Assembly: GCA_009829735.1 (NCBI GenBank)
Contig: CM020618.1
Coordinates: 6,884,627 to 6,948,626, forward strand
Direction: 5' to 3'
From: Pyropia yezoensis
Lineage: Eukaryota > Rhodophyta > Bangiophyceae > Bangiales > Bangiaceae
DNA length: 64,000 bases
In this document: positions 63,461-64,000 of the stretch, one piece after another
How positions within the stretch are numbered: position 1 is the stretch's first letter
How the letters are laid out: each line of letters begins with the position of its first letter
Notes under the pieces: model-generated
Told to the model about the DNA's origin: nothing
What the model saw: the letters and a program-made list of their open reading frames with translations, nothing else
The model's database searches: none
Translations under genes and position numbers: made by a program

Positions 63461-64000
63461 TATCCCCCCCTTAGATTCGGCCCGTCCTCGGGTCGAGTTG
63501 CATTCGGGGTACCGAATGTAAGTGGGTCGCGTGACCGTTTACCCGTCGGGTGGGGCTTTGCGCCCCGTCGCGACAGACACCCCTTTTCGAGGTTGTCTCA
63601 GGGGGGTGCCCCCCTTTGCGTGGTACACACACACGATCCGTTTTCCGGACCGTTAAATTCCCGATGCGGGTTGCTGTTCACGCCCCCCCTTTCCGAGGGG
63701 TGGTGCAAGCGGATCCGCCACCAGGTGCCTGGTGGTAGGGGGGCCCCTCTCGTGTGGACGATTGAGTGGGGGGCGGGGGCTGCCCGCGTTGCGTGGGGGC
63801 GGTTGGAGGTGACCCCCCTTACTTACCCCGTGTGTGGGTGTGGCCCCGTCCCGCCCAGGTGCCTGGGTGGAGCGCGGTCGTAGCCCCGTGGGGCGCGGGT
63901 CGACCCGCGTGCCTGCGGCGCTTCTCGTGGCCGTTTGTGGTCATAAGCGCGGGTGTCCGCGCTTCCCTGGCTCGTCCCGGTTATCCCACCGTACCGGGTT
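63461..64000. other. Hairpin-rich GC sequence, possibly 3' internal region of a family D element
   Basis: No gene seen. It is dense in perfect hairpins: CATTCGG-GGTA-CCGAATG (~63503), CCACCAGG-TG-CCTGGTGG (~63718), CGCGGGTCGACCCGCG (~63895) and AAGCGCGG-GTGT-CCGCGCTT (~63944). The texture resembles family B 3' regions, although the LTR beside it is family D. Confidence 0.5.

Noticed and set aside
1..64000. tRNA or rRNA genes
   Set aside because: I looked for tRNA arm patterns and conserved rRNA blocks and saw none; a covariance-model scan would be decisive.

Overview
The window is a nested stack of LTR retrotransposons in a GC-rich eukaryotic nuclear genome. All well-preserved elements are Ty3/gypsy type: gag with a CX2CX4HX4C knuckle, protease, reverse transcriptase, RNase H and integrase, and in families A, B, C and E a C-terminal chromodomain (chromoviruses). 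Two candidate host genes lie between them: a Nup93/Nic96-type nucleoporin on the minus strand and a small membrane/coiled-coil protein on the plus strand. The high GC, Ala/Gly tracts encoded by GCC/GGC runs and dense chromoviruses would suit an alga such as a bangiophyte red alga, but that is a weak inference.

Layout. 1-6602: 5'-truncated family A element (A1), pol on +, a long ORF on - behind it, then the 3' LTR. 6603-8270 and 25346-26392: two halves of a decayed minus-strand element F. F is split inside gag by 8271-25345, a tandem LTR-internal-LTR-internal-LTR array of family B (8215-bp period). 26393-34322: island without an LTR element, holding low-complexity DNA, a 193-bp satellite, the two host genes and a G-rich tract. 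34323-36653: 5' end of family D (LTR, gag). 36654-51667: family A element (A2+A3) split in its protease by 39481-49720, a structurally complete minus-strand family C element with 539-bp LTRs and a perfect CGGGC target duplication. 51668-61134: family A element with both LTRs (A4). 61135-63051: pol remnant E. 63098-63460: family D LTR in reverse orientation, followed by hairpin-rich DNA to the window end.

The most interesting signal is a shared gene plan. Families A and C carry, between pol and the 3' LTR, a long ORF on the opposite strand that converges tail-to-tail on pol with a 130-150 bp gap. In family C it is an intact 638 codons although pol has four nonsense codons. The A and C proteins share the same layout and short matching blocks, so they look like one accessory gene family. 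I do not recognise its function.

Other notable signals: family B is packed with near-perfect hairpins, many inside coding sequence; the middle LTR of the B array has the mosaic expected of unequal crossing-over; families A, B and D share an 18-nt primer-binding site that I cannot assign to a tRNA, and C has a variant; stop codons fall at equivalent places in different families.
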